17,654 nucleotides of DNA from Deltaproteobacteria bacterium UBA5756 (GCA_002418985.1 DIFE01000046.1:1-17654), one strand, 5' to 3'. Counted from the stretch's first letter, positions 1 to 6,840 are shown. Made by a program: numbers and translations. The notes: a model not told the origin generated them from the letters alone.

Positions 1-104
1 GGAGGGTAAGTTACTCAGAAGGGATTAGGGAAAGATAACTTAAGAACATGGTTCCAGTCGAAAATATTCTTTGAAATTCTGACGGAGTGTTAACAGTTCA
101 CGCT

Positions 105-533
105 TTACTCTTCGCGTTTCCAGAGCTTCAGCCCCGTAACATCATCGAATTCTCTGCACAGAACCTCACCTTCGAAGATCAAGCCGGAAAGCTCGCAGGC
201 AAATACTTCCGTCCCTTCCAGAAGGTGGCCTCCGCGGCAGGTGCCGTCATGGTATCCCAGGGTTATGTGGGCATGCACCGAAATCCCCCCCTCCACCTCG
301 GATACGTTCCCGATGCAGGAGAGTATCTCGGCGGGTTCATCGATAACGGAATCCAGGTACTCTTTCCTTTCCTGGTCGTAAAACGCAATATGGGCCTTCT
401 TCACCGCCCCTATGGCGGTAAAGGAACCTATCCGTCCGTGATGCTGCCCAAATATCTCCGTGATGGATCCGAGAAGGTCGGCGCCATGGTTCAGGCGTTC
501 AAGAAAAAATGTTTCCGGTTTAAAAAACCACAT
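105..533 (-). CDS. PPC/DUF296 domain protein
   Basis: The 142-residue product is a single PPC (DUF296) domain from end to end. It starts with the family's N-terminal strand and dipping helix (LERLNHGADLLGSI), then GRIGSFTAIGAVKKAHIAFYD, and ends with the signature core SVHAHITLG followed by GGHLLEG. In plants the domain accompanies AT-hooks; bacterial and archaeal stand-alone copies form trimers, and their function is largely unknown. The conserved histidines of the core are present, so the fold should be intact. The ATG lies only 13 nt downstream of the tRNA-Glu 3' end with no Shine-Dalgarno sequence between, so it is probably read from the tRNA transcript. No other in-frame start fits the domain boundary. 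The family call is confident; no specific role is claimed. Confidence 0.82.
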   Translation of the reverse strand: MWFFKPETFFLERLNHGADLLGSITEIFGQHHGRIGSFTAIGAVKKAHIAFYDQERKEYLDSVIDEPAEILSCIGNVSEVEGGISVHAHITLGYHDGTCRGGHLLEGTEVFACELSGLIFEGEVLCREFDDVTGLKLWKREE

Positions 534-546
534 GGCCGTTTTTATT

Positions 547-619
547 TGGTCCCAACGAGAATCGAACTCGTGTTTTCGGCGTGAGAGGCCGACGTCCTGG
601 GCCGCTAGACGATGGGACC
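547..619 (-). tRNA. tRNA-Glu (anticodon CUC)
   Basis: On the minus strand the acceptor arm GGTCCCA (from 619) pairs with TGGGACC (554-548), with discriminator A at 547. The anticodon arm is TCGGC / loop CTCTCAC / GCCGA, which places CTC at positions 34-36, reading glutamate GAG. The T arm contains the expected TTCGATT. The 3' CCA is not encoded, because the next genomic bases read AAT, so it must be added by the CCA-adding enzyme. The gene is 73 nt. A PPC-domain ORF starts 13 nt further on. Confidence 0.95.
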
Positions 620-629
620 GCCAAGATGA

Positions 630-658
630 ATAGTATCAGAAAAAGACTTTCATTTCCA
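630..658 (-). promoter_or_regulatory. sigma70-type promoter for tRNA-Glu
   Basis: Reading the minus strand, TGGAAA (658-653) is a 4/6 match to the -35 box and TACTAT (635-630) resembles the -10 box, with a 17-nt spacer. The -10 ends 10 nt before the mature tRNA 5' end at 619, leaving only a few bases of 5' leader. The position is convincing; the boxes are moderate matches. Confidence 0.5.
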
Positions 659-678
659 CTAAAAAACCGACAAAACTC

Positions 679-707
679 TATACATTTTGGTTGTTTCCTA
701 TTATAAT
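679..707 (+). promoter_or_regulatory. promoter for tatA
   Basis: A perfect TATAAT at 702-707 lies 17 nt after TATACA (679-684), a 4/6 match to the -35 consensus. Transcription would start near 714, about 27 nt before the tatA start. It is divergent from the tRNA-Glu promoter. Confidence 0.5.
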
Positions 708-740
708 CAAGATGGAAAACTCGATGTAGAGGAGGAAGCA

Positions 741-956
741 ATGTTTGGCTTGGGAATGCCGGAACTGATCATAATACTTGTAATCGTGGTACTCATTTTC
801 GGCGCCGGCAGGATCTCGGAGATCGGTGGGGCGATTGGAAAAGGCATCAAGGGCTTCAAGAAGTCCGTGAACGAACCGGATTCCATCGATGTCACACCGG
901 ATCAGAAAGAAAAAGCGGCAAAAGACAAGGATCAGAACCCCATCGAACCGAAGTAA
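741..956 (+). CDS. tatA: twin-arginine translocase subunit TatA
   Basis: The 71-residue protein has the TatA layout: a short periplasmic N-terminus (MFGLGMPEL), one hydrophobic transmembrane helix at about residues 6-20, the FG hinge (FGAGRISEIGGAIGKGIKGF), an amphipathic helix, and a charged disordered tail. TatA oligomers form the pore that moves folded Tat substrates, often metalloenzymes, across the inner membrane. The start at 741 is chosen because a strong Shine-Dalgarno (GGAGG around 731) precedes it and it gives the canonical N-terminus; upstream in-frame codons do not. TatB is less likely given the short tail and no long helix. No tatC lies in the window, so the tat genes are split here. 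Confidence 0.93.
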   Translation: MFGLGMPELIIILVIVVLIFGAGRISEIGGAIGKGIKGFKKSVNEPDSIDVTPDQKEKAAKDKDQNPIEPK

Positions 957-990
957 AACCCTCCTATATCTGCCGGAAACGTGCGAGCGG

Positions 991-1006
991 GAGGCCTGTC
1001 GGCCTC
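991..1006 (+). other. GC-rich hairpin before sua5
   Basis: GAGGCC (991-996) and GGCCTC (1001-1006) form a perfect 6-bp stem around the tetraloop TGTC. There is no following T-tract, so it is not a standard terminator. It sits in the leader between tatA and sua5 and could stabilise the mRNA between the two genes. Confidence 0.3.
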
Positions 1007-1039
1007 GTGTACCGGCCGCGCGGACAGGATTACACGACC

Positions 1040-2032
1040 ATGGAAATCCTTAACGGGAAGGACAAAGAATCGATCCTTAAAGCGGTGGAACTTCTCGAGG
1101 CAGGTGATGTTGTCGCCTTTCCGACGGAAACCGTCTATGGACTCGGAGCCATCGCCTTCTACCCCTATGCCGTCGCAAAAATCTTCGAGGTGAAGAAACG
1201 ACCTCATTTCGACCCGCTCATAGTGCACCTTGACAGTCCGGATCGTCTCCCCGAATACGTCAGCAATATTCCCGAAGATGCGAGGCGGCTTATGAAGGTA
1301 TTCTGGCCCGGACCTCTCACCATGATCCTCAGAAAGAAAGCCTCCGTTCTCGACATAGTGACCGCCGGTCTTCCCACGGTAGGGATCCGGATCCCCTCCC
1401 ATCCCGTCGCCCTTTCGCTCATCAGGGCCCTTCAAAAACCCATCGCGGCTCCGAGCGCCAACATCTTCGGCTACATGAGTCCCACACGGGTCCGTCACGT
1501 GGCGAAATCCTTCGCCGACCGCGTACCTCTTGTCCTCGACGGCGGGGATTCGGCATACGGGATCGAATCGACGATAGTGTCATTCCGGCAACAGGGCGTG
1601 TTCATTCACCGCCACGGTGCCATAAGCGTCGAGGAACTGTCGGAACACGTGAGAATTGTCGCGGACGAAAGGGCGCCCGGAACCTGTGAAACCCCCGGCG
1701 AACTTCCCTTTCACTACGCCCCGATGAAACCGCTACGGCTGGTCGACGGTCCTGCCGATGTCAGGCGGCAGGCGTCGTCCTACCTCGCCTTTCGCGATCC
1801 GCCGGGACCGGTAAAGTCGAAATACGTAAGAGTGCTTTCCCCTTCGGGCGACCTGAGGGAAGCGGCATCTAATTTCTTCTCTTTTCTTATCGAACTTGAT
1901 CGGGATGACGTGGACATCATATATGCGGAAAAGCTGCCGGAGACAGGAATCGGCCGGGCGGTCATGGAACGCCTTAAAAAGGCTTCCCGCAGGCACTGCC
2001 TGCAACCCGTTGATAATTTGAATTATCCGTGA
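1040..2032 (+). CDS. sua5: L-threonylcarbamoyladenylate synthase (Sua5 type)
   Basis: This enzyme makes threonylcarbamoyl-AMP from threonine, bicarbonate and ATP, the first step of t6A37 formation on ANN-decoding tRNAs. The N-terminal YrdC domain (about residues 8-205) shows FPTETVYGLG, the basic KRPHFDPLIVH segment, WPGPLTMIL and PSANIFGYMSPT. A linker with TPGELPFHYAP, a variant of the usual PGM..HYAP, leads into the C-terminal Sua5 domain, so this is the long Sua5 form (330 residues) rather than short TsaC. The ATG at 1040 is preferred to the in-frame GTG at 1007, since 1040 starts just before the domain and has an AGGA about 10 nt upstream. It lies 83 nt after tatA and may share its transcript. 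MtaB, which modifies the same base further, is encoded at 9433. Confidence 0.92.
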   Translation: MEILNGKDKESILKAVELLEAGDVVAFPTETVYGLGAIAFYPYAVAKIFEVKKRPHFDPLIVHLDSPDRLPEYVSNIPEDARRLMKVFWPGPLTMILRKKASVLDIVTAGLPTVGIRIPSHPVALSLIRALQKPIAAPSANIFGYMSPTRVRHVAKSFADRVPLVLDGGDSAYGIESTIVSFRQQGVFIHRHGAISVEELSEHVRIVADERAPGTCETPGELPFHYAPMKPLRLVDGPADVRRQASSYLAFRDPPGPVKSKYVRVLSPSGDLREAASNFFSFLIELDRDDVDIIYAEKLPETGIGRAVMERLKKASRRHCLQPVDNLNYP

Positions 2033-2143
2033 TAATGTATGCCGAAAGCGATCCAACACGGACAAAATGGAAGCCGATCACGAAAGGCATTGATAAGATT
2101 GAAAAAAAATATTTGCACGGTCCTTGGGCAGAGGAGAGATTGT

Positions 2144-2524
2144 ATGTGTATAATCAATAAGTTACAGACGCCTTTTTACAAGTTGTCAACAGCTTTTGCA
2201 CAAAAATTGTGGAAAAGTTTTAAAAGTCCCGCATTTTCAAGGGCCTGTATAATACTTCTGTCGTGTTTTATTCTGGTTTCCTGTTCATACATGAAAAAGA
2301 TAACGGGAAAACCGCAGCCGACCATGGAAAACGCCCTTATCTCAATGAACGAGGACGAGGTGCGCAAGAGACTGGGTGAACCGACCATGGTAAGTCTCAC
2401 ACCGGAAAACAAGATCCTCTGGACATACCGTCCCGACTGGAAGCTTATGCCTGATAATAAAGATACGGTTTACGTCGAATTTGAAAACGGTAAGGTATCA
2501 AAAATGATCAAGGCGGATAAATGA
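2144..2524 (+). CDS. BamE/SmpA-like small lipoprotein
   Basis: The 126-residue product has a hydrophobic segment (ACIILLSCFILV) ending in a lipobox LVSC with Cys47, so it is a predicted lipoprotein. The mature part carries NEDEVRKRLGEPTMVSL followed by WTYRPDW and VYVEFENGKVSKM. This matches the SmpA/OmlA (BamE-like) fold: a helix, the LGxP turn, then a small sheet. Such proteins sit at the outer membrane; BamE itself supports the Bam complex, but this resemblance is only at fold level. The start at 2144 is chosen for GAGGAG at 2131-2136, 7 nt upstream. It gives an unusually long n-region of about 30 residues. The ORF is open to 2039. The gene overlaps the next one by 4 nt (ATGA). Confidence 0.75.
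   Translation: MCIINKLQTPFYKLSTAFAQKLWKSFKSPAFSRACIILLSCFILVSCSYMKKITGKPQPTMENALISMNEDEVRKRLGEPTMVSLTPENKILWTYRPDWKLMPDNKDTVYVEFENGKVSKMIKADK
2194..2216. other. inverted pair of DnaA-box-like 9-mers
   Basis: TTTTGCACA (2194-2202) fits the DnaA consensus TTWTNCACA exactly. TGTGGAAAA (2208-2216) fits its reverse complement exactly. The two face each other across AAAAT. They lie in an AT-rich stretch inside the 5' coding part of the lipoprotein gene. This may be chance in AT-rich DNA; no dnaA or dnaN gene is near. Confidence 0.25.
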
Positions 2525-2784
2525 CCATGCTATGCGAAACATGTTCAAAGGAATTTGAGAAAACAACCTGCCCGCACTGCAAAGAAGACATATTCCGGTT
2601 TGGTGCCTATTGTTATCTTTGCGGACGAGAATTGACCGTTGAGTTACCGGCTTCAGAAGAACCCGCCGATGACGATGATTTTTCGAGGAGGGTGCTATGC
2701 AGCGACGGGAACTGCATCGGGGTGATAAACGAAAAAGGTATCTGCAAGGTATGCGGAAAGCCGTACACACCGCAATCGGACTAG
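2521..2784 (+). CDS. small ten-cysteine zinc-ribbon protein
   Basis: An 87-residue protein with five cysteine pairs: C5/C8, C17/C20, C31/C34, C60/C65 and C75/C78, most as CxxC, several followed by Gly as in zinc knuckles (YCYLCG, CKVCG). Two or more zinc-ribbon sites are expected, separated by an acidic linker (ADDDD, about residues 49-53). There is no signal peptide, so it is cytoplasmic. I do not recognise a named family or function. Its ATG overlaps the lipoprotein stop by 4 nt, and a second in-frame ATG at 2527 fits the AAGGCGG at 2510-2516 better. Its 3' end overlaps the next lipoprotein gene. It is likely translationally coupled within the 2144-4228 operon. Confidence 0.8.
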   Translation: MTMLCETCSKEFEKTTCPHCKEDIFRFGAYCYLCGRELTVELPASEEPADDDDFSRRVLCSDGNCIGVINEKGICKVCGKPYTPQSD

Positions 2785-3308
2785 CCCTTCTTTCGCTTCT
2801 TCTGAGCTCCTGCACGACCTACGGCATCTACGCGGGAAACTTGAGGAGCGGGAAGAACCTCTTCAATGAAGGAAAGCACACCGAAGCACAGAGGTATTTC
2901 GAAGAAGCGGCCGCGCGTCACATCGATGGAGCGGCGTTCACGTATCTCGCCGTTATCGCGTACAGACAGAACGATCTCCACAGGGCAGCCGGTTTAATAG
3001 CCAGCGCTGAAAAATCCCCGCCGGACACGATCACGTCGCTGAGGATGTACGCATACAAAGCTCTCATCCTCCTTGGCCTCGACGACCCCGGGGGAATGAA
3101 GGCACTCAAGGAGTATATCGATCGCTACGACAGTCTCTACCCCCTTGAATCCATAAAAGACATAAAGGATATGTGGCGATCCGCCAGGATTGACCGCGTG
3201 TACCTGGAAGCCATCATGGACGAGCAGATACGGTGGTACGAACAGGACATGGAACTTTATATATATAACAATTTAGGTTATTACTCCCGCGACACGAGGG
3301 AGTTCTGA
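2751..3308 (+). CDS. TPR-like lipoprotein
   Basis: From the ATG at 2751 the 185-residue product begins with a textbook lipoprotein signal (MRKAVHTAIGLALLSLLLSSC): basic n-region, hydrophobic core, lipobox LSSC with Cys21. Residues of about 29-95 form helix pairs resembling tetratricopeptide repeats (GKNLFNEGKHTEAQRYFEEA, then AAFTYLAVIAYRQNDLHRAA). The C-terminus is tyrosine-rich. TPR lipoproteins usually serve as envelope assembly or docking factors; no exact family is assigned. An in-frame ATG at 2697 has a better Shine-Dalgarno (GAGGAGGG at 2685) but would add a charged 18-residue extension and an 88-nt overlap with the zinc-ribbon gene. The 2751 start leaves a 34-nt overlap. It sits 11 nt before ftsY. 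Confidence 0.75.
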   Translation: MRKAVHTAIGLALLSLLLSSCTTYGIYAGNLRSGKNLFNEGKHTEAQRYFEEAAARHIDGAAFTYLAVIAYRQNDLHRAAGLIASAEKSPPDTITSLRMYAYKALILLGLDDPGGMKALKEYIDRYDSLYPLESIKDIKDMWRSARIDRVYLEAIMDEQIRWYEQDMELYIYNNLGYYSRDTREF

Positions 3309-3319
3309 AGGGTGATACC

Positions 3320-4228
3320 ATGGGTTTTTTTGAAAAGATAAAGAGCGGCCTGACAAAAACACGGGACCAGATTAAAACGAAGATTGAATGGTTCGTCTCG
3401 GGAAAACCCATCGATGAGGATGCCTTCGACGAGATCGAAGAGGCACTGATACTCGCCGATGCAGGGCTGGAGACAACACAGCTTCTCATCGATGCACTCA
3501 AGGAGAAATGGAGGCGCGGGCTCATCCGGACAACGGACGACATCAGGTCATCCATGAAGGAAGAGGTGCAAAACCTGCTGACCCCCATCGAATCTCCGAT
3601 CGCGACGGACAGCAGGAAACCCTTTGTCATACTCGCTCTGGGCGTGAACGGGGTTGGCAAGACAACAACCATTGCCAAGATGGCTGGAATCTATCTCAAC
3701 GACGGCAAGAAAGTCCTTTTCGGTGCCTGCGATACTTTCCGGGCTGCGGCCATCGAACAACTCGATGTATGGGCGAAGCGGCTCAACGTCGAAATGGTGA
3801 AGCATGCCGACGGCTCCGACCCGGCGGCGGTCGCCTTCGATACGGTCAAGGCCGCGAAATCCCGGGGGACCGACATCGTCATCCTCGACACTGCGGGAAG
3901 GCTCCACACAAAGGCAAACCTCATAGAGGAGATGAAAAAGATACGCCGTGTCATCTCAAAGGAGATTGAAGGCGCCCCTCACGAAGTCCTCCTGGTGGTG
4001 GATGCCACGAACGGACAGAACACAATAGCCCAGGCGAAAACATTTCACGAGGCCGTCGGGGTCACGGGTATTGTCATCACCAAGCTCGACGGAACAGCTA
4101 AGGGCGGTTTCATCCTTCCGATAGCCCACCTCCTCGGCATACCCGTCCGGTACGTAGGCGTCGGCGAGAAGGTCGACGACCTTATCCCCTTCAATGCAAA
4201 AGAATTCGCTGAAGCGATGTTCGAATAG
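3320..4228 (+). CDS. ftsY: signal recognition particle receptor FtsY
   Basis: FtsY is the membrane-associated GTPase that receives SRP-bound ribosomes and hands them to SecYEG. The 302-residue protein is an NG-domain form. The helical N domain spans about residues 1-90, with no long acidic A domain as in E. coli. The G domain carries GVNGVGKTTT (108-117, P-loop), DTFRAAA (138-144), DTAGR (190-194), TKLD (254-257) and GVGEKVDDL (280-288). All GTPase motifs are intact. It is FtsY rather than Ffh because it lacks an M domain and ends soon after DLIPF. The start at 3320 has GGGTG just upstream. It closes the lipoprotein/zinc-ribbon operon and is followed by a 97-bp convergent gap before purN. Confidence 0.97.
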   Translation: MGFFEKIKSGLTKTRDQIKTKIEWFVSGKPIDEDAFDEIEEALILADAGLETTQLLIDALKEKWRRGLIRTTDDIRSSMKEEVQNLLTPIESPIATDSRKPFVILALGVNGVGKTTTIAKMAGIYLNDGKKVLFGACDTFRAAAIEQLDVWAKRLNVEMVKHADGSDPAAVAFDTVKAAKSRGTDIVILDTAGRLHTKANLIEEMKKIRRVISKEIEGAPHEVLLVVDATNGQNTIAQAKTFHEAVGVTGIVITKLDGTAKGGFILPIAHLLGIPVRYVGVGEKVDDLIPFNAKEFAEAMFE

Positions 4229-4325
4229 CGCGCCGTCCTTAAGTCCCGTTACACGGTGAGGGTTGAGGATCAGAAGATCGGGTTTTTAAAGGCGGCTCCA
4301 ACACGGGGCGCGCGAACGGTCCCTG

Positions 4326-4916
4326 TTACAGTACGATGTCCCCGGTCGCTATCCGCTGGAGTGTGGCGGGATAGAGGATGTGCTCCTGCACGAGAACACG
4401 CTCGGCCAATGCCTCGGGCGTGTCGCCGGGCATGACGGGTACGCGTACCTGGGCGAGGATGGGGCCCCTGTCATATTCCTCGGTGACAAGATGGACCGTT
4501 ACCCCGGATTCCGTCTCACCCGCTGCGATGACCGCCTCGTGAACGCGTATGCCGTACATCCCCTTGCCGCCGTGTTTCGGCAGGAGCGCAGGGTGGATGT
4601 TCAGGATGCGCCCCCTGAAATGGGCGAGTGTCTTCGGCCCCAGTTTCTTCATATACCCTGCAAGCGCAACGACGTCAACCTTGTGCAGGATGAGCACATC
4701 CAGAATGGCCTGATCCAGGCTCTCCGGATCGGGATGGGTCTTCCCGCTTAAATAATAGCTGGGGATACCTTCGTTCCTTGCGCGCTCCAGGGCCCGGGAT
4801 TCACCGTTGTTGCTGATCACGACGACCGGCACCGCGCTGAGCCTCCCTGCCTTGCAGGCGTCAATGATCGCCTGCATATTGCTTCCGCCATGTGAGGCGA
4901 GAAATCCTATATTCAT
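4326..4916 (-). CDS. purN: phosphoribosylglycinamide formyltransferase PurN
   Basis: This is the folate-dependent GAR transformylase of de novo purine synthesis, which moves the formyl group from 10-formyl-THF to GAR. The 196-residue protein (E. coli about 212) begins NIGFLASHGGSNMQAI, the phosphate-binding region, and carries the catalytic triad Asn106 and His108 in ILNIHPALLPK and Asp149 in EEYDRGPIL. The KHGGKGMYG loop is present. The start is supported by AGGGGG a few bases upstream (near 4925 on the minus strand). It lies 109 nt downstream of the prmA-type gene on the same strand and probably shares its transcript. It converges on ftsY with no clear terminator in the gap. Confidence 0.95.
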   Translation of the reverse strand: MNIGFLASHGGSNMQAIIDACKAGRLSAVPVVVISNNGESRALERARNEGIPSYYLSGKTHPDPESLDQAILDVLILHKVDVVALAGYMKKLGPKTLAHFRGRILNIHPALLPKHGGKGMYGIRVHEAVIAAGETESGVTVHLVTEEYDRGPILAQVRVPVMPGDTPEALAERVLVQEHILYPATLQRIATGDIVL

Positions 4917-4999
4917 TAAACGCCCCCTGCTAAAAAATTAGGTTCGGCACACAGGGCCCCGGCCGCTCGGAAGAAAATAAGCCTGATTCCGCTTTTACC

Positions 5000-5025
5000 C
5001 CTGATACCCGTGAACCCTCATCAGG
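5000..5025 (-). other. weak hairpin after the prmA stop
   Basis: CCTGAT (5000-5005) and ATCAGG (5020-5025) form a 6-bp stem around a 14-nt loop immediately after the prmA stop codon. There is no T-tract. It could be an intercistronic stability element between prmA and purN, or chance. Confidence 0.2.
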
Positions 5026-5853
5026 TTATCTTCTAAAAAGGAATCCCCTCCAGGCGTTCTTCCTGACTTCCGTCACCGGTTCGCAGGGAAAGAACAGCTT
5101 CAAGGCCTCTTTCCTTTCCCTGCCGATGATGCCTGAAACGATCAAAACCCCTTTACTTTTCCAGAGGCCCATAATGTGGCCCGATGTCAGGGCAAACGTA
5201 CGGATGTCGAGATTGGCGAGAACAACATCATATTTACCGCCCACATCCATGAGGTCCGCACAGACGATTTCAATATCCGACGCATCATTGAGGAGCATGT
5301 TCTTTTGCGCTGAAAGAACGGCGTCCAGGTCGTTGTCGACGGCATAGACATATTTAGCACCCTTAAGGTGTGCGTATAGGGACAGAAGACCTGAGCCGCA
5401 GCCGATATCGAGGACACGCTTTCCTGAAAAGTCGACGTCCCTCATAAGCTTGATCATGAGCCGTGTCGATTCATGCCTGCCCGTCCCGAAGGCCATTCCC
5501 GGTTCGATGGTGATATAACGGACACCTTTGCGCTGTGAGTTCCAGGGCGCCCGGATGACTATGTCTTCAACGGTAATGGGACGGAAATACCGCCTGGCCA
5601 TTTCCGAATAGTCACGACGGGGCTCCTCGGTAACCCGAACGGCTCCGATGGGTATACCGCTTTGCCGGATAGCTGACAGAAAGGTTTCGACGTGCTCGGG
5701 ATAGGCCCTGATGATCGTTTTCGAATTCTCTTCCACAACCCATATTCCGGAGGGAGAGTGGAGGGTATAGATCTCTTCGGGAAGAAGTTCTTCAGCCCCC
5801 GGGTCAACTACGATATCGACGCGCCGCACGGGTTCCGGATGTTTGGGCTTCAA
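5026..5853 (-). CDS. prmA: ribosomal protein L11 methyltransferase-like (PrmA)
   Basis: A class I SAM-dependent methyltransferase of the PrmA family, which trimethylates ribosomal protein L11. In the 275-residue product the N-terminal substrate-recognition half (about 1-105) leads to the PrmA signature EPGMAFGTGRHEST (117-130). Motif I VLDIGCGSG (147-155), the acidic SAM-ribose residue in YAVDND and the active-site-like VLANLD (211-216; PrmA usually has VLANI) follow. The EPGMAFGTG block separates it from generic methyltransferases, though the N-terminus is divergent, so a different protein substrate is possible. The start is a TTG at 5853 with GAGGA about 6 nt upstream; no ATG fits. The regulator gene ends 73 nt upstream on the same strand. 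Confidence 0.85.
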   Translation of the reverse strand: MKPKHPEPVRRVDIVVDPGAEELLPEEIYTLHSPSGIWVVEENSKTIIRAYPEHVETFLSAIRQSGIPIGAVRVTEEPRRDYSEMARRYFRPITVEDIVIRAPWNSQRKGVRYITIEPGMAFGTGRHESTRLMIKLMRDVDFSGKRVLDIGCGSGLLSLYAHLKGAKYVYAVDNDLDAVLSAQKNMLLNDASDIEIVCADLMDVGGKYDVVLANLDIRTFALTSGHIMGLWKSKGVLIVSGIIGRERKEALKLFFPCEPVTEVRKNAWRGFLFRR

Positions 5854-5926
5854 TGATTTTCCTCGCTGTACAGGGGGACATGCTTGAGAGGGCCTTTAGC
5901 CGGAAGACCAGGGGTTCTCCCTCGGG

Positions 5927-6805
5927 TCATCGTGCATCTTTGTTAAGAACGCTCCCCGTTTGCGACATGTCGTAGCCCTCATGGTCCTTCATGGAATGCA
6001 GAAAAAGGGGCTCGTTGAGAAAATCGAGAAAGGCCTTCGTCTGCGCACTTGTATACCGGTCATAGGGAACGACGAGATCAAAGCGTTCCTTGAAAAGGGG
6101 CACAAAATCAAGATTCAGCATGGCGGCAATGAAGCGTATGCCCACGGAGACGTCGGCGGTCCCGCGCACGACGGCTGTGCCGGCGCCAAGGTGGGACTCA
6201 GCCTCGCGATCGTATCCGTTGATCTTCGATGGCTCGATACCGGCCTCCATGAGGAGAAAATCGAAGAGAAGCCGCGTGCCCGTCCCTTTTCGTCTATTAA
6301 TGAAGCTCGCGCCGCGCGAGGCCAGGTCGCCAAGGGATGTTATGCCGGCGGGGTTGCCCTTTTGCAGGTAAAGCCCCTGTTCCCTGAAGAAAAGATTGAT
6401 GACGGCATAGTTTTCGCTTTCGAGATACTTTCGGAGATAGGAAAGCGTGTAGCCCTTCTTCTCCATGTCATAAATGTGCACGCAGGACGCCGATGCGGTA
6501 TGATCCCGAAGAAGTTCCAGACCCCTCAGACTTCCCACCGGTGCATAAAAGATCGTCGTTCCTTTCTGGGACGCGTTGAAGAGATCGATGATCTTCTTCA
6601 GAAGCGGATCATCGCTTCCGGCTATGAAGACAAGCTTTTCCCGCTGTGTGTTCTCAAGTATCCAATCGTCTATGAGTTCTTTGGCGAAAGATATCTTGCC
6701 GCCGATCCTGACCGCGGGAAGGCGCGATTCCTGTACCAGCCGGTATATCATCTTTTCGTTGATCCTGAGATATTTCGAAACTTCTTTTGCCGACATTATC
6801 TCCAT
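5927..6805 (-). CDS. one-component regulator: excisionase-type HTH fused to PBP-like domain
   Basis: The 292-residue protein starts with an excisionase/MerR-like winged HTH (residues about 4-50: SAKEVSKYLRINEKMIYRLV, then RLPAVRIGGK), followed by a periplasmic-binding-protein-like domain (about 54-285) lacking any signal peptide. The NRRKGTGTR and ADVSVGIRF segments match the PBP-like family found in molybdate/tungstate-responsive cytoplasmic regulators. It probably senses a small anion or metabolite and binds DNA, perhaps at the adjacent divergent region. The ORF is open to 6901, but a near-perfect promoter predicts transcription starting at 6805 itself, so upstream codons are unlikely to be used. 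The true start is 6805 (leaderless) or the ATG at 6796, which has GGAG 3 nt upstream. The ligand is inferred. Confidence 0.8.
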   Translation of the reverse strand: MEIMSAKEVSKYLRINEKMIYRLVQESRLPAVRIGGKISFAKELIDDWILENTQREKLVFIAGSDDPLLKKIIDLFNASQKGTTIFYAPVGSLRGLELLRDHTASASCVHIYDMEKKGYTLSYLRKYLESENYAVINLFFREQGLYLQKGNPAGITSLGDLASRGASFINRRKGTGTRLLFDFLLMEAGIEPSKINGYDREAESHLGAGTAVVRGTADVSVGIRFIAAMLNLDFVPLFKERFDLVVPYDRYTSAQTKAFLDFLNEPLFLHSMKDHEGYDMSQTGSVLNKDAR

Positions 6806-6811
6806 CTGGAC

Positions 6812-6840
6812 ATTATAGCGAAAAGATTTCCTATAATCAA
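6812..6840 (-). promoter_or_regulatory. sigma70 promoter of the HTH-PBP regulator
   Basis: On the minus strand TTGATT (6840-6835) and TATAAT (6817-6812) are separated by exactly 17 nt. The predicted +1 falls at about 6805, the A of an ATG in frame with the regulator. This supports a leaderless message, or a 9-nt leader to the ATG at 6796. Confidence 0.75.

Noticed and set aside
1..104. Window-start region
   Set aside because: No ORF with motifs, RNA gene or convincing hairpin was seen in these 104 bases.
87..584. Plus-strand ORF over the PPC gene and the tRNA
   Set aside because: It runs through the tRNA-Glu gene; the minus strand carries the PPC domain and tRNA.
687..740. Upstream in-frame extension of tatA
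   Set aside because: It would overlap the -10 box and hide the standard TatA N-terminus; the strong Shine-Dalgarno supports 741.
1007..1039. Upstream GTG start for sua5
   Set aside because: It adds 11 residues with no family match and lies directly after a hairpin; the ATG at 1040 starts at the domain edge.
4229..4325. Terminator between ftsY and purN
   Set aside because: GATC-AGAA-GATC followed by GGG and five T residues is only a 4-bp stem; too weak to claim.
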